Positions 45,191 to 55,345 of a stretch of DNA of 64,000 nucleotides are shown piece by piece. Both the position numbers and the translations under genes were made by a program. This stretch comes from Prostheceraeus crozeri (lineage: Eukaryota; Platyhelminthes; Polycladida; Euryleptidae): contig CAJQUW010014290.1 in the NCBI GenBank assembly GCA_907163375.1, positions 186,001 through 250,000 on the forward strand. The letters run 5' to 3'. The notes beneath the pieces were generated by a model that worked only from the letters and a program-made list of their open reading frames with translations, had not been told where the DNA came from and did no database searches. Positions within the stretch are counted from its first letter, which is position 1. Every line of letters begins with the position of its first letter.

Positions 45191-45728
45191 CGACAAGTCG
45201 AAATGATTATAGTACAGCTTATACAAGAAGTACAAGCCCAACAAAATGCGCCTATATTACATGTACATGTATGTCGTTGTTTAATAGAATTAACTGTATT
45301 TTTCCGAAAAATTCATGGAATAAAGGAATGAGGATTGATAAAGGAGTCGAGAGGTTTGAAATTGATATTTTAGATTAATTTCCATCATACGCTCGTATGA
45401 TTACTCGGGAACGTTGATATTTTTTGAAGATGTTTAACTTCAACAGGAACCAATGCAAAAAATCACATTTATTAGAGACACTGCATAATGGAAATTTTCA
45501 GGAATTTCGTGTCCATATTTTCGGGAATTCGGGAGTAACTTAAAATTTTCGGGAATTTCCCGAATTCGGGAATTAATCGGAGCACTGTAAATGTATAAGG
45601 ATTCTGTAACTCTCGCTATAAGAATAATTTCGTTACAAGAATCAAAACATAATTTCCCAATGTTATTCTTATATCGAGAGTCCACTGTACATGTACAATA
45701 TTCTTTTTCAATTACTTATCATTGTCAC

Positions 45729-45780
45729 GGCCGCACTTTGCCTCTGCGACGGCCGCACGGCCGCAGATTGCGCACCACTG
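45729..45780 (-). repeat. Possible solo hAT terminus
   Basis: GGCCGCAGATTGCGCACCACTG is followed leftward by further GGCCGCA units. Its reverse complement CAGTGGTGCGCAATCTGCGG resembles termini of another hAT group. No partner end was found nearby. Confidence 0.35.
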
Positions 45781-46366
45781 CCCTACGCCTTCCGAAATCC
45801 AGACCAGATCACTCAAGCAGTATCCTCCCCATTCATTATACTTGTATACCACCGACAGCTTTTAATCACGGGCTGAACTGCTTCGAAATTGCATACATAG
45901 AAATCCAGTGTCATGAACTGTGCTGCCTTTCGTGCATAGTAGCGTTTTGAACTTCTTCATTTTTTAGTACTGTCAATTGCCGTGACCTGGTTGCGCCTAG
46001 TCCAACTATAACGGGAATTTTCTCTTAGCAAAAAATTGAAAATCCTTCATGTCCTCTAAAGCAAAGTTGTACTAAACATTCCATTTTTTGTCACACTGAG
46101 CCTTGACTTGATTTAACTCATTGTGGAGCTATTTTACCACTTCTATTAATCTGCCACAAATCTGCAATCATCTAGATCAAAACTTCAACATATTTTCTTG
46201 TATGAAATTGAAGTCACCATGCCCATCTTTCAAACGTTAATTTCTGTCATGGTGAAAACTGTTCAATATATGTTATTTTGTGTGAACCAACTCTGAATTT
46301 TTTACTCAAAAATAGTGGAGTAAAAATATTTCAAGTTTCTTTATTAATTGATTTTATTTACTTTCC
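45781..46366. other. No gene seen
   Basis: Spacer between the Tigger/hAT nest and a Tc1 derivative. No coding signal. Confidence 0.4.
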
Positions 46367-47056
46367 TGCGAAAAAGTTTGGAAACACCTTTATGTAAACT
46401 TGCTTTTTTCGATATTCTCTAAAAATACCTGAAAGAATCTGTTTAATGCAAGCTCAATGGTAACCTATGTTAAAAAACATTTTCCAAAATTATTTCTGAA
46501 TATATTGCAATCTGTTTCAAGTGTTTATGATTGAATATTTTGTATGCCTTCCATTATTTTTTATATATATTATTATATTTTTTTATTTAGTTATTGGCGC
46601 TCCCTGCCACTCCGCTAAGCTTGTTCGTGATTGGATTGCTTCCTCCAATTTTCAATTGTTAGAAAAATGGCCTGGAAACTCACCGGATCTTAATCCGATT
46701 GAACATTGTTGAATTAAACTGAAAAGTTGCTCTTCATATAGTGAGCTTGTTGATAGCGTTAGACGTGCATGGTGTGAAGAAATTGATTCCGACTACTGTC
46801 GAGCTTTGATTGAATCAATGCCACGTAGTATTTCTGCTTGCTTAAAAAATATAAAAAATAATGGAAGGCATACAAAATATTGAATCATAAACAATTGAAA
46901 CAGTTGTACAGATTGCAATATATTCAGCAATCAATTTGGAAAATGTCTTTTGACATAGATTACCATTGAGCTTACATTAGACAGATTCTATAGGGTATTT
47001 TTAGAGAATATCGAAAAAAGCAAATTTACATAAAGGTGTTTCCAAACTTTTTCACA
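46367..47056 (+). mobile_element. Tc1-type deletion derivative with long inverted repeats
   Basis: The outer sequence GAAAAAGTTTGGAAACACC is present at both ends in inverse orientation. Inverse similarity extends about 200 bases inward (46370-46565 against 46855-47053), including TCGATATTCTCTAAAAATAC and GGAAGGCATACAAAATATTG. Only the last part of the transposase remains between them. The precise outer bases and TA duplication are not clear. Confidence 0.85.
46590..46864 (+). pseudogene. Tc1 transposase C-terminal fragment
   Basis: Reads GAPCHSAKLVRDWIASSNFQ then LLEKWPGNSPDLNPIEHC, the hallmark around the last part of the DDE/DDD domain. An in-frame TGA stands where the family has a tryptophan codon. 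The reading continues IKLKSCSSYSELVDSVRRAW, EEIDSDYCRALIESMPRSIS to the C-terminus. The DNA-binding domain and the first two catalytic acids are deleted. Confidence 0.9.
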
Positions 47057-47267
47057 ATATGCAATAATTTCATTTATCAGATATGACTGTATTTTAATTC
47101 AGCTAAAAGAGGTGAAAACAATGATAGGAAAGATCTAAATCATGTTATAAGCAACAAATCATTTCAAAAGCTGAAGTACATGATAACAATTAAATAAGGT
47201 ACACACAGTAACCAGACTCAAATTAATTTACATTTGAAAAAAGCACCATCATGGTTAACTTGCTTAT
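47057..47267. other. Spacer and possible 3' flank of the Penelope element
   Basis: No motif was recognised. Probably includes the 3' untranslated end of the minus-strand Penelope-like element. Confidence 0.35.
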
Positions 47268-47731
47268 TCAAAGTGGGGTTGAGTTTTTTATGTACATGGC
47301 TTCCAAAATATTTAGGTCATAAGTGTTGGGAGCTTGAGATAGAATTTTGAGATTGTCAACTTTACAGCTGCAACTGCAATTTAACCTATGGTCAGAAATG
47401 GCGGACATTTTTTCCCGATGTTCTTTTATTCTTAAGTTTAAGTGTCTTGTAGTTCTACCTATGTAGGTAGTGCGAGGGTCCACCTTGCAAGCGAATGGAA
47501 CCTCGCTTGCGAGGGTCCACCTCACAAGCGAATTGGTAAATGACATTAGACCTAAGAACTTTGGGAATATGATCTTTGTTGGAGAAACCACTTATTAGTT
47601 TATTGCATGTGAAAACCCAACGGATAGGAAATTCTTTATCTATTCTACGGAATAGTGATTGTAGTTTCTTTTTAAAATAAACCGATTGAATGCCAAAAAA
47701 TGGAATTTTGACAGTATGGAGGTATTGAGAT
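47268..47731 (-). pseudogene. Penelope-like element: linker and GIY-YIG endonuclease
   Basis: After the RT frame stops at 47731, the linker continues in another frame (RIDKEFPIRWVFTCNKLISG, FSNKDHIPKVLRSNV). The nuclease reads ACKVDPRTTYIGRTTRHLNL, RIKEH and, near the end, the catalytic glutamate in NILEAMYIKNSTPL. The first GIY-YIG tyrosine block lies next to a local direct duplication (GCGAGGGTCCACCT appears twice, 47470-47525), which disturbs the domain start. The two changes of frame make the two-domain protein broken here. Confidence 0.85.
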
Positions 47732-49134
47732 TAATCTTTTTCTTTTGGAGCACAGAATCTTTTGTCCAGATAATGTTTGACCACTTTTTGTATAAAGTAC
47801 AACGGATATCCGTTGTTTTGAAAAATTTTTGTCAATTTCCCTATTTCATCATGGAAAGTTTGGCATGGCGAGTAGACGATGTAGGCTCTGCTGATCAGAG
47901 TTCTTAAAGCAGAAATTTTCCATTGCATGGGACATATGGCTCTGAAATTCAAGGTTAGACCGGTGTACGTGGGGTTTCTGTACACCTTAGTAGTTAGCGT
48001 GTTGGATGAAACGTCCAGGTCAATATCTAGAAAAGGTAGCACCTCTGTGGTGAATTTCATATTACTATGCCACTTGTTAATATAGTTGAAGAAGGATAAG
48101 TGGTCATCATCTTCAAAGATAGCCAAGATGTCATCTACATATCTGACATAGAATTTTAGGTTCAGTTTATCATTTTGTAGGAAAGTCTGTTCTAAGTGTC
48201 CCATAAATAAGTTACTGAGGATTGGGGCTAGGGGGCTACCCATGCTCAAACCATCACTTTGACGGTAGAGAATGTTGTTGAACGAGAAAATGCCACCAGT
48301 GGCGAATTGAAGTAATTTTTTGAAGGTGTCCTTACTGTACGGTGGTTTTGTGTTATTGGAACTATACACCTTATCACAAGCTAGATTAATAACTTCTTTG
48401 AGAGGGACGTTAGTGAAAAGACTAACAACATCGAAGCTGATGAGTTTCGAATCCGATGAGAATTTGTAGCTAGCGATTTTGTCTAGCAGATCAGCGTTAT
48501 TTTGTACTGAGTACTCCGTAGGAATTATAGGAGTAATGTACTGGTTTAGGTACTTGGCAAGGTTATATTCGGCCGTACCATAACTGGCAACAATAGGTCT
48601 AAGAGGTACATTATTTTTATGTACCTTGGCAGAACCGTAAAGTTTGTCACTACAAGACCCACTAGGAGTAATTTTAGTGAACACTTGGGAGTCCACGTAA
48701 GGTTTCACATATTTGTTCAAAAAGTATTTTAGTTTATTCTGTTGTTTTATAACAGGGCGATCGAGCATCAATTCATTTTGGTTGTGTGGGATAGCAGTAA
48801 ATTTGGTAGTATCTTCAATGATAGCATTGAGCTTGTTTACATATTCATCAGCATCTAGAATAGCTATACCATTACCTTTGTCCAATGGGACAACTTTGAT
48901 GTCTTTATTTAGTTTAAGGGACTTCACTACATCTTGGTTATGTTTGGCTTGTGGCGTCTTGGTAACGTTAAACATACGCTTATTGTAATTTTGTAACGCA
49001 AGTTTCACCTCATTGCAATCTCTCTTAGAGATTTTATTTTTCAGGCGCTCCACCACTTTTTCCAACGCGCAAGTCAGATGTTCGCTTCCATTGCCGTTAG
49101 GACTGCTATTTTTATTCAATTTATATGAGTGCAA
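47731..49134 (-). CDS. Penelope-like element reverse transcriptase (long open frame)
   Basis: 467 codons, uninterrupted. Family blocks in order: KVVPLDKGNGIAILDADEYV at 80-99, KLYGSAKVHK at 164-173, PLRPIVASYGTAEYNLAKYL at 177-196, palm A SFDVVSLFTNVP with D235, TGGIFSFNNILYRQ then DGLSMGSPLAPILSNLFMGH at 294-313, the catalytic RYVDDILAIF box with D334/D335, FLDIDLDV at 368-375, and the distal RAYIV...FHDEIGKLTKIF block. Penelope-like elements form their own retroelement class related to telomerase RT. The frame stops before the nuclease, which lies in other frames downstream (47268-47731), so the complete RT-EN protein is not encoded as it stands. The initiating ATG is uncertain because the 5' leader of the family is poorly known. 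Confidence 0.94.
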   Translation of the reverse strand: MHSYKLNKNSSPNGNGSEHLTCALEKVVERLKNKISKRDCNEVKLALQNYNKRMFNVTKTPQAKHNQDVVKSLKLNKDIKVVPLDKGNGIAILDADEYVNKLNAIIEDTTKFTAIPHNQNELMLDRPVIKQQNKLKYFLNKYVKPYVDSQVFTKITPSGSCSDKLYGSAKVHKNNVPLRPIVASYGTAEYNLAKYLNQYITPIIPTEYSVQNNADLLDKIASYKFSSDSKLISFDVVSLFTNVPLKEVINLACDKVYSSNNTKPPYSKDTFKKLLQFATGGIFSFNNILYRQSDGLSMGSPLAPILSNLFMGHLEQTFLQNDKLNLKFYVRYVDDILAIFEDDDHLSFFNYINKWHSNMKFTTEVLPFLDIDLDVSSNTLTTKVYRNPTYTGLTLNFRAICPMQWKISALRTLISRAYIVYSPCQTFHDEIGKLTKIFQNNGYPLYFIQKVVKHYLDKRFCAPKEKD

Positions 49135-49429
49135 TTTTTATTCATTTCAGATGCCACTTTGAATTTTGGTCTCTATGCAAAATACTTCACATTGAATGAT
49201 TTCTCTTCTATGCTTTTAGTAACAGAGAGACCTATGAAACATAATAGAACAAAAATTGGCAATGATATATTTTTTAATCTGAAACCTCCCTCCAGCACTC
49301 TGTGCACTCGCGATTTCTATGTATGCTGTAGCGGTATGATCTTTTGCAAAGCAGATACGGTAGATGCATATCGGGAAAAGATGAATGAAAGACCAATCTG
49401 CCAGAATCATCTATTAGTAAGTTTTATTT

Positions 49430-49470
49430 GCGTTTCATGTGTCGCAGGCCTGCTCCTTCATCAGACGATA
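49430..49470 (-). ncRNA. Hammerhead-like ribozyme motif upstream of the Penelope RT
   Basis: On the minus strand, CTGATGA (49464-49458) is followed 21 bases later by GAAAC, the two conserved core strings of a hammerhead ribozyme. It lies about 300 bases upstream of the RT start, in the same orientation. Penelope-like elements are known to carry hammerhead ribozymes in their terminal repeats. The intervening segment contains CAGGCCTG but does not fold into a clean stem II, so it is either decayed or a chance match. Confidence 0.4.
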
Positions 49471-49600
49471 ATAAATGTGCTGTTGAATGAAAGGTAAAAA
49501 TATATTATTGCAACACATGTACGCAAATTTACTTACTACTAAGTCATTCTGATAGATTGGTCTTTCATTTCATTCATTTTTTTGCCGGAATGGTCTACAT

Positions 49601-50760
49601 CAGGGATTGCACCGGGATAAGATCCGCGATCCGGTATGAGATCCGCCCGGATCCCGGATCCAGTGGAGAGCGTTTATGATGAGATGTTGATGGTCATTAC
49701 TGCAATGGAAAATCCTATTAACGATGGAAGTTATAAAAGCTATAGAACCTCAGACCTATTTTTCTCGTTACTCGCTTAGAGTTGGGAGTGGCAGCCAAGA
49801 ATGCGAATATAAATCTTAGTAGAAATGTTTTATCCAGGAATATCTGTAGCTCGGTATTGAATGACCATCTACTATTATAAGTTATAATAATGTATTAAGG
49901 TGCGGTATAAGTTATTAATGTGCAAAAAATATGAAGTAACTTTTTCATGCTTTGTTCATTCTAATTGTCATGTTACTGTTGTAGACTTGTGACCACTGCA
50001 CCCTCTTTACTAATCCACATCAAGGAATGAATGGACATCCATTACTTTCAAAGCTAATAACATAAAAAAAGTTCCATTCTGCTTTTCCAGACATATGGTA
50101 TTGATCCGACTACCTTATACTTACGATGAAAAATAGCTGCAATTATTAATAAGTTTAATAGTTGGATATGTGTATTTTAGCTAAATAAACACAAATAATA
50201 TTTTTTAATATACATGTATATTAACATTTAATATATAGAAACATAAATTTGCTGTCTTACCTTTCTTTTAATTAAAGACACTTGTTTATCGCTATTGAAA
50301 TTGTTTTTTTGATTGACAATCATGGTAAAAGTAGACTTAATTAACTCAGAAAGTCAGTTGCAGTTATCATGTCTTAAGAAAGAGCACACATTCCTCAATA
50401 CTCAGTCTCAGATTGTATTACCGATATTTTATATACTTACAATCATCCTTTGATATTTAGTAACGATATTCTGAAAAAAGGTAATAACAACTGAGAACCA
50501 GAGTGACAACTGCAATTGGCGACATCAAAATCCTAGGATTTCAATATCACTTCATTAGTATGTATTTATGTATTATGAAATGCATGATGTAACCTTAATC
50601 TCAGGAACCAGACTATTCAATGTTTCATGATAATGAAAACGAATTACATCCAGTTTTATCACTTTTCATCATATGATCCGGGATCCGCCCGGGTACCCGG
50701 GTCTAGGATCCGGAACCGGGATCCGGGTGGTTGCAAAAATCCATGTATTTGCAATCCCTG
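49601..50760. mobile_element. hAT-type MITE with GC-rich GATCCGG ends
   Basis: Begins CAGGGATTGCA and ends with its reverse complement TGCAATCCCTG. Flanking 8-mers GTCTACAT and GTCTCCAT match at seven positions, as expected for a hAT target duplication. Each end carries a cluster of GATCCGG/GGATCCGGGATCC-like units that pair with each other, while the 1-kb centre is AT-rich and has no frame. The element is non-autonomous. Confidence 0.9.
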
Positions 50761-50841
50761 GTCTCCATATAGCTTAGTGCTTGTCCAGATTGGTGATTAA
50801 TGATTCATTTTCTTATTGATCATGAGATATGAAAGAAAACC

Positions 50842-51669
50842 TGCACCGAGCACACTACACATTCATTCTTCAAAATTTTTATCTAACTTTCCTTTTAAAC
50901 ATCAACAAAAACGAACTCTGATTAAAATATTCCGTTTATTGTTGCAGTTGCATTGAATAGCTAATATCTCTTCAAATACGTTTCTCTTCAAATTCCTTGA
51001 GAAATCTTCTAAGTTTTCTACGAGGGTCTCACAAGCTTACATGAAGTCTTACCACATTCTTACGAGGATGCATGTGAGAATTTAATCCTTGAGTCTCCGA
51101 CAAGCAGATGGTATGTGTTTTAGCGTAACTTGCATTGCCGCTTGAGATAAGAATAACTGCTTCACTTGAAATTCTAAATGCGCAAATTGAATACGAAATC
51201 AAACGGGTTTGCGTTGCCTTTTTACAGCTCTTGCTCTGAAATTAAATTCGCTATCAAAATTAAGACGTCTGATATTCACGTCTTATTAAAAAATGATGAC
51301 GCAGAAAAATGATAGCATCTTTATCATGATTCATAGTCACTTTCTGCATTAAAATTCAAGAATGATATAAAGAAATAAAATCAACTTTATCTGAATAAGT
51401 TCCAATTCCATTGAATGTGTCCCATTTTACAAGCTTCTAAAATCTAGCAAGCAACATGACATGACCTTAATTTACAAGAATTTACTTATCGAAATTGCCA
51501 GTAAATTTCAAAAAATCTCTTTAGCTAAGATGTAGACCAGTCATTATCAGTTATTCAATGCAACTGCAACAATAAACGGAATATTTTAATCAGAGTTCAT
51601 ATTTGTGTATGTTTAGAAGGAAAGTTAAATAAGAATTTTGAAGAATGAATGTGTAGTGTGCTTGGTGCA
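50842..51669. mobile_element. MITE with about 125-base inverted repeats
   Basis: The left arm starts CTGCACCGAGCACACTACAC. The right arm ends with the reverse complement of TTGCACCAAGCACACTACAC. Similarity runs inward to ATTGTTGCAGTTGCATTGAA on the left and its complement at 51550-51570. The right end abuts repeat copy C at 51672 with almost no spacer. No coding capacity. Confidence 0.85.
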
Positions 51670-51671
51670 AG

Positions 51672-52500
51672 CATAGAGTAGGTATATTAGGTAGACTGGT
51701 AACTTCACATTTATTTAATCCCCAATGTGTTTGTACTTTCGATTTTATTAAATGAACTCAAGGGAGACACAGGTGGTATTGTCACCAAATGTGAGATAGG
51801 CAAATTTTTGCAGTTTTGCAGAAATTACAACGGAATTCAGTGATCATGATTGTAACGCAGAGGGAATGATGATATTGCACAGATTCTCAGTGTCATGACA
51901 GCCTTGGAGATCTAATGCTTAATAAAATTAGAAATTTGAAAGGTTCCTATTACTTTCATGCTCAACCTCAAGAGTATTTTCTCAACCGTGATCATATCAC
52001 AAGCAACCTGCCACTTGGCAGAGCAAAATCACATGATCAAAGACAATGACTTCATTTAAACTTGAAAGATGTAAATGGTTCACATCACTATTTAGATTCA
52101 AGAAATGAAACATGAACTTAGTGAATCATGAAATCATGCCGGTGGAAATTGAAATATAAACTTGAAATTTCAGCCAAGAAAGCACGAATTATGTCGCGAC
52201 TTTTTCATAAAGACTTTCATTATAATACAATTCATGAAATTCCTTTGATAATCAACTTGATTTCCGCTTAGTTGGATGCATATTATCAAATATTCATTCC
52301 TTTTGAAATCCAACTTCTTTCATACTAATCATTTAGGAGAGTCATCTCGGTAGTATATAGATTGGCAAATTTTGACTTTTTTCAAAAGTGTCAAATAATT
52401 TTTTGGACCACGGGAACGTAATCTCCACAAAAAACTGAATCTTTTCATATATAAATTTTCACTGTATACAGATACTTTTTTGAGTCGACACTCTACCTAT
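51672..52500 (-). mobile_element. Dispersed repeat family A/B/C, copy C (internally deleted)
   Basis: On the minus strand it starts TAGGTAGAGTGTCGACTC and jumps directly to sequence equivalent to 17250 in copy B. It then follows B almost base for base (GATTACGTTCCCGTGGTCCA, AAAGTCGCGACATAATTCGT, CACCGGCATGATTTCATGAT) to the CTCTATG end. It lacks the 2.7-kb interior of B. Strong similarity between non-coding copies suggests they are not ancient. Confidence 0.85.
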
Positions 52501-52560
52501 ATATACGTTTCATTGCAAGAATAATTTAGTACCTCTCTGAATAGATGAAACACATAATTC

Positions 52561-52801
52561 CGTATTGTATAAGTTGACTGAGGGAACAAACCCGGTTTGA
52601 CGATGTTGTTTATTTTGTTCACTGGTTACAAGTTTCGACCGTTACTTCGGTCCTGGTCACGCCAAGGTCACGCCGTTCGGTCCGGTCGTTCCGTCTTGGC
52701 GTGACCAGAACCTAAGTAACAGGCGAAACTTGTAGCCGGTGAACAAAATAAACAACATCGTCAAACCGTGGTTTTTCCCTATGTCAACTTACACAATGCA
52801 G
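52561..52801. repeat. Near-complete palindrome with hammerhead-like arms
   Basis: Arms of about 105-120 bases meet around 52681. Each arm, read outward, has a stem-loop (GACCG, AAGTAA, CGGTC on one side; ACCT, AAGTAAC, AGG on the other) immediately followed by GAAACTTGTA and AACAAAATAAAC. A stem II followed by GAAAC is the layout of a hammerhead core, although the preceding string is GTGACCA rather than CTGATGA. The two arms have diverged while keeping part of the stem paired. Confidence 0.6.
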
Positions 52802-53969
52802 AAAGAAGTCACGTAGGCTATTCAATCTTTATATACTTACTTTGGTTTTAGCGATCATTCCAATTTGACTGATTCATGTTTCATTCACGTTCTTTTACCA
52901 GTATTTTAAACCAAAGAGTTATAAATATATGAAAACACGGCATGTTTTGAATCAATTGAACACGCTTTTGACCTTTGCTGCTGTATAATTTTCCAAGTAA
53001 TGACATTCGATATAATACTTACTTATGGAAACTAATAAATTTTGTCTTCAATATCACATCTCTCGCTTTCATAAGTGTCTTCGTGATGATACATGAGGGT
53101 ATGGTACGATTGCAATATGTTATATATTTTGCCCAATAAGATCAGTATTCTAACATCAAATGAATAGCTGTATTGTTGAAGGGATAGAAATATCAATTTC
53201 AACGCAATGCTCCATTTGAAACAGAACTTTTAAACGTGGTTAAGTAAGGGTTAAAACCGTTGCCTTTAAAACCGTGACTTGTAAATTGTTTCAAAACAAC
53301 GTTTTCAAAGATAGCTTTAAAACCACACTTTTGAAAATGACATGTTTGACGTGTGACTTCTTTTTAAACATGTTTTTGCTTTGATTCTTAAATTGGCTAT
53401 GTTTTAAACTTTTTACTGTAATTGAGATGCCAGTGTGTCATGAGTGTGATATAGGCATGTTAATAGCACCTTGATATATTATGGACAGCGAAGAAAGATG
53501 AAGTCAAGTGAACAGTGATCCTATTGTCTATCCATGGCATAGAACCTATGGCATGCCAGAAATTTTACTAAAATCCTTTCAAGAAGTTAAATATTTGTCA
53601 GGAAATGTGAGTAGTATGATATAAACATGCAATTCTGTAAACTTAGGACTAACCTGTGAGCGGCATTGCAGGTCCATTATTTCAATCATCAAAATTACCT
53701 TTGAGGTTGCCCACACATTTTACAGGTCGAACAATCGAAAGAAAAGAATTAATTGAAAATAATCGATGGATATGTGCTGGAAAAAAACGCAAAAATCAAT
53801 AACGCAAAAACATCATGAAGTATTTTAGAACATTAAGTCTAAATTCTAGTCGAGAATATGCACGATCATGGAATGCAATTTTGCAATCATGTATTCATGA
53901 CATAAAACGATTATAATTGCCGAGATCGATTTAAAGAAATTGAGAAACCAATTCTCTAAAGACTGATAT
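52802..53969. other. No gene seen; repeat-K-like stretch at 53200-53400
   Basis: At 53200-53400 the units TTAAAACCG and TTTTAAAACCAC recur loosely and resemble 35860-36090. The rest is featureless AT-rich sequence. Confidence 0.45.
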
Positions 53970-54800
53970 CAATTGATCTTACTGAATTGCTCGCTCAATT
54001 TGATGGAATAGCTATGGGCTGCTCTTCCCTTGCACCTACTCTTGCTTCCTTCGCTATGAGCTTAGTCGAAAATAAGATCGATAAATTTCGTTTGTTTTAT
54101 CGCCGTTATGTTGATGACATATTTGCCATCTTCAAAACTGAATCAGAGGCTGAAAATTTTTTAAGTTTGATAAATTCTGTACACGGCAGTATAAACTTCA
54201 GTGGTGAAACGGAAGAAAATCACAAATTAGCTTTCTTGGATGTGACGATCAGTTTTGAAAATTTCTCTTTTGCGACTGAGTGGAGAGCTAGACCTACGAA
54301 AACGGGAACTTATCATATTCCTTTTGAATCTTATGCTCCTATGAAATACAAAAATCTGCGGTTCGGTCTCCTTTTATCAGGGCCAAGTGCCTCAGTAGTT
54401 CGCTAGAAAGTTATAAAATACGTGTAAACAGATCAAAAATATTTTCATCTCTAATCATTATCCTGTCAAGCTGATAGATTCTATAAAAACCGAAGTTGAT
54501 TCTCCAACCAATAACAATACTAGCAACAGTAGAGGCGTGACTGCCAAAACTATCTATTGGTCCCTTCCAAAAGTGTTCAAATAATTAACTCTATTTTAAA
54601 TAAAAAACGACCCCAAATTACAGGTCGCTTTTAAAAATTTCAAGACTTCAACAATTTTTCCTAATTTAAAGTCCCTCCGTGTTTAGCATCCAACGTGATC
54701 TACTGTTACACATGCAGACAGTCCTCAAACTGTTACATTGGTGAGACACGGAGACATCTAATCACGAGAGTGAATGAGCATCTGAGAGGAAAGATATGAT
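53970..54800 (+). pseudogene. Second lineage of Penelope-like element: RT core and GIY-YIG remnants
   Basis: The frame 53987-54406 has DGIAMGCSSLAPTLASFAMS (block B), LFYRRYVDDIFAIFKTE (catalytic box), KLAFLDVTI and TEWRARPTKTGTYHIPFES. About 280 bases further, after frame changes, VIYCYTCRQSSNCYIGETRR, HLITRVNEH is the start of a GIY-YIG nuclease. Residues differ clearly from the 47.7-kb element, for example YRRYVDDIFAIF against YVRYVDDILAIF, so it is a separate lineage. The palm-A block and everything upstream are missing. Confidence 0.88.
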
Positions 54801-55261
54801 CCCCATGATTTGTCCATGAATAAAATACTAATAAGTTATTCATAAGCTTATATTATACCTGTTTTTTAGAAACTAAGACAAGTTGAAAAATTAATTCAAA
54901 CTAGTGTTTTTAAACTAGCATTGCTTGACAATCTGTGTGATAGACAGACTGACAGACAATAGCCTGTCGCTTTTCGATACATGAATCAACCAGTGGGGAA
55001 GGACATGCGTAGAACAAACGAAAGAGACTAAATTTGCTGCAACACAAAATGCGAAGAATCTATGATTAGAAAATATAACGGAACTAAAATTTTTGATGAT
55101 ATCATTTTATATCATTTTTCAAAAATAAAATGATATAAAATGATATCATTTTATGATTGCTGATCTTTGCTTTCTTCCATGATGCCGAGTTGTTGCTTAT
55201 CCCATTCTCATTCCTTTTGTGTTGAGTATTTATCAAGAATGCAGAGTTGACCTAATTTAAA
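54801..55261. other. No gene seen; AT hairpin
   Basis: A dense AT-rich hairpin built from GATATCATTTTATATCATTTT and its complement lies at about 55095-55155. Nothing else was recognised. Confidence 0.45.
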
Positions 55262-55345
55262 AGTCTCAGGTTTGCCCCGGGTGAGATTTGAACCTAGGTC
55301 CCACGGACATAGTACGAACACTCTACCACAAGGCCACATCACCGG
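55262..55345 (-). mobile_element. tRNA-derived SINE fragment
   Basis: On the minus strand TGGTAGAGTG (A box) and GGTTCAAATCT (B box) are separated as in a tRNA. The T-arm (CTAGG against CTCAC) does not pair properly and no clean cloverleaf forms, so this is a tRNA-like SINE head rather than a functional tRNA. Ends and tail were not identified. Confidence 0.55.

Larger units (their letters stand above)
42302..45587 (-). mobile_element. hAT-type transposon inside the Tigger element
   Basis: Starts CAGTGCTCCGAGCG and ends with the reverse complement CGGAGCACTG. Inside the ends, GGGAATTCCCGAA-type repeats occur on both sides. It is directly flanked by TAAATG at 42296-42301 and 45588-45593. hAT elements usually make 8-base duplications, so either two bases have changed or the duplication is atypical. 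It contains the hAT dimerisation region on the minus strand. The catalytic part is missing, so it is defective. Confidence 0.82.
41530..45687. mobile_element. Tigger/pogo-type element, split by a hAT insertion
   Basis: Ends: CAGTGAACTCTCGTTTTAAG at 41530, and the reverse complement of CAGTGGACTCTCGATATAAG at 45687, with TA at 41528-41529 and 45688-45689. The subterminal motif CTCGTTATAAGAAT is repeated many times between 41545 and 41775 and again near the right end. Without the hAT insertion it would be about 870 bases and without a transposase, hence a MITE-like member. Confidence 0.85.

Noticed and set aside
49129-49497. 122-codon plus-strand frame upstream of the Penelope element
   Set aside because: Overlaps the element's own 5' region and the hammerhead-like motif on the other strand; no domain.
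55262-55345. A functional tRNA gene
   Set aside because: A and B boxes are present, but the T-arm and acceptor do not pair, so a SINE head is more likely.
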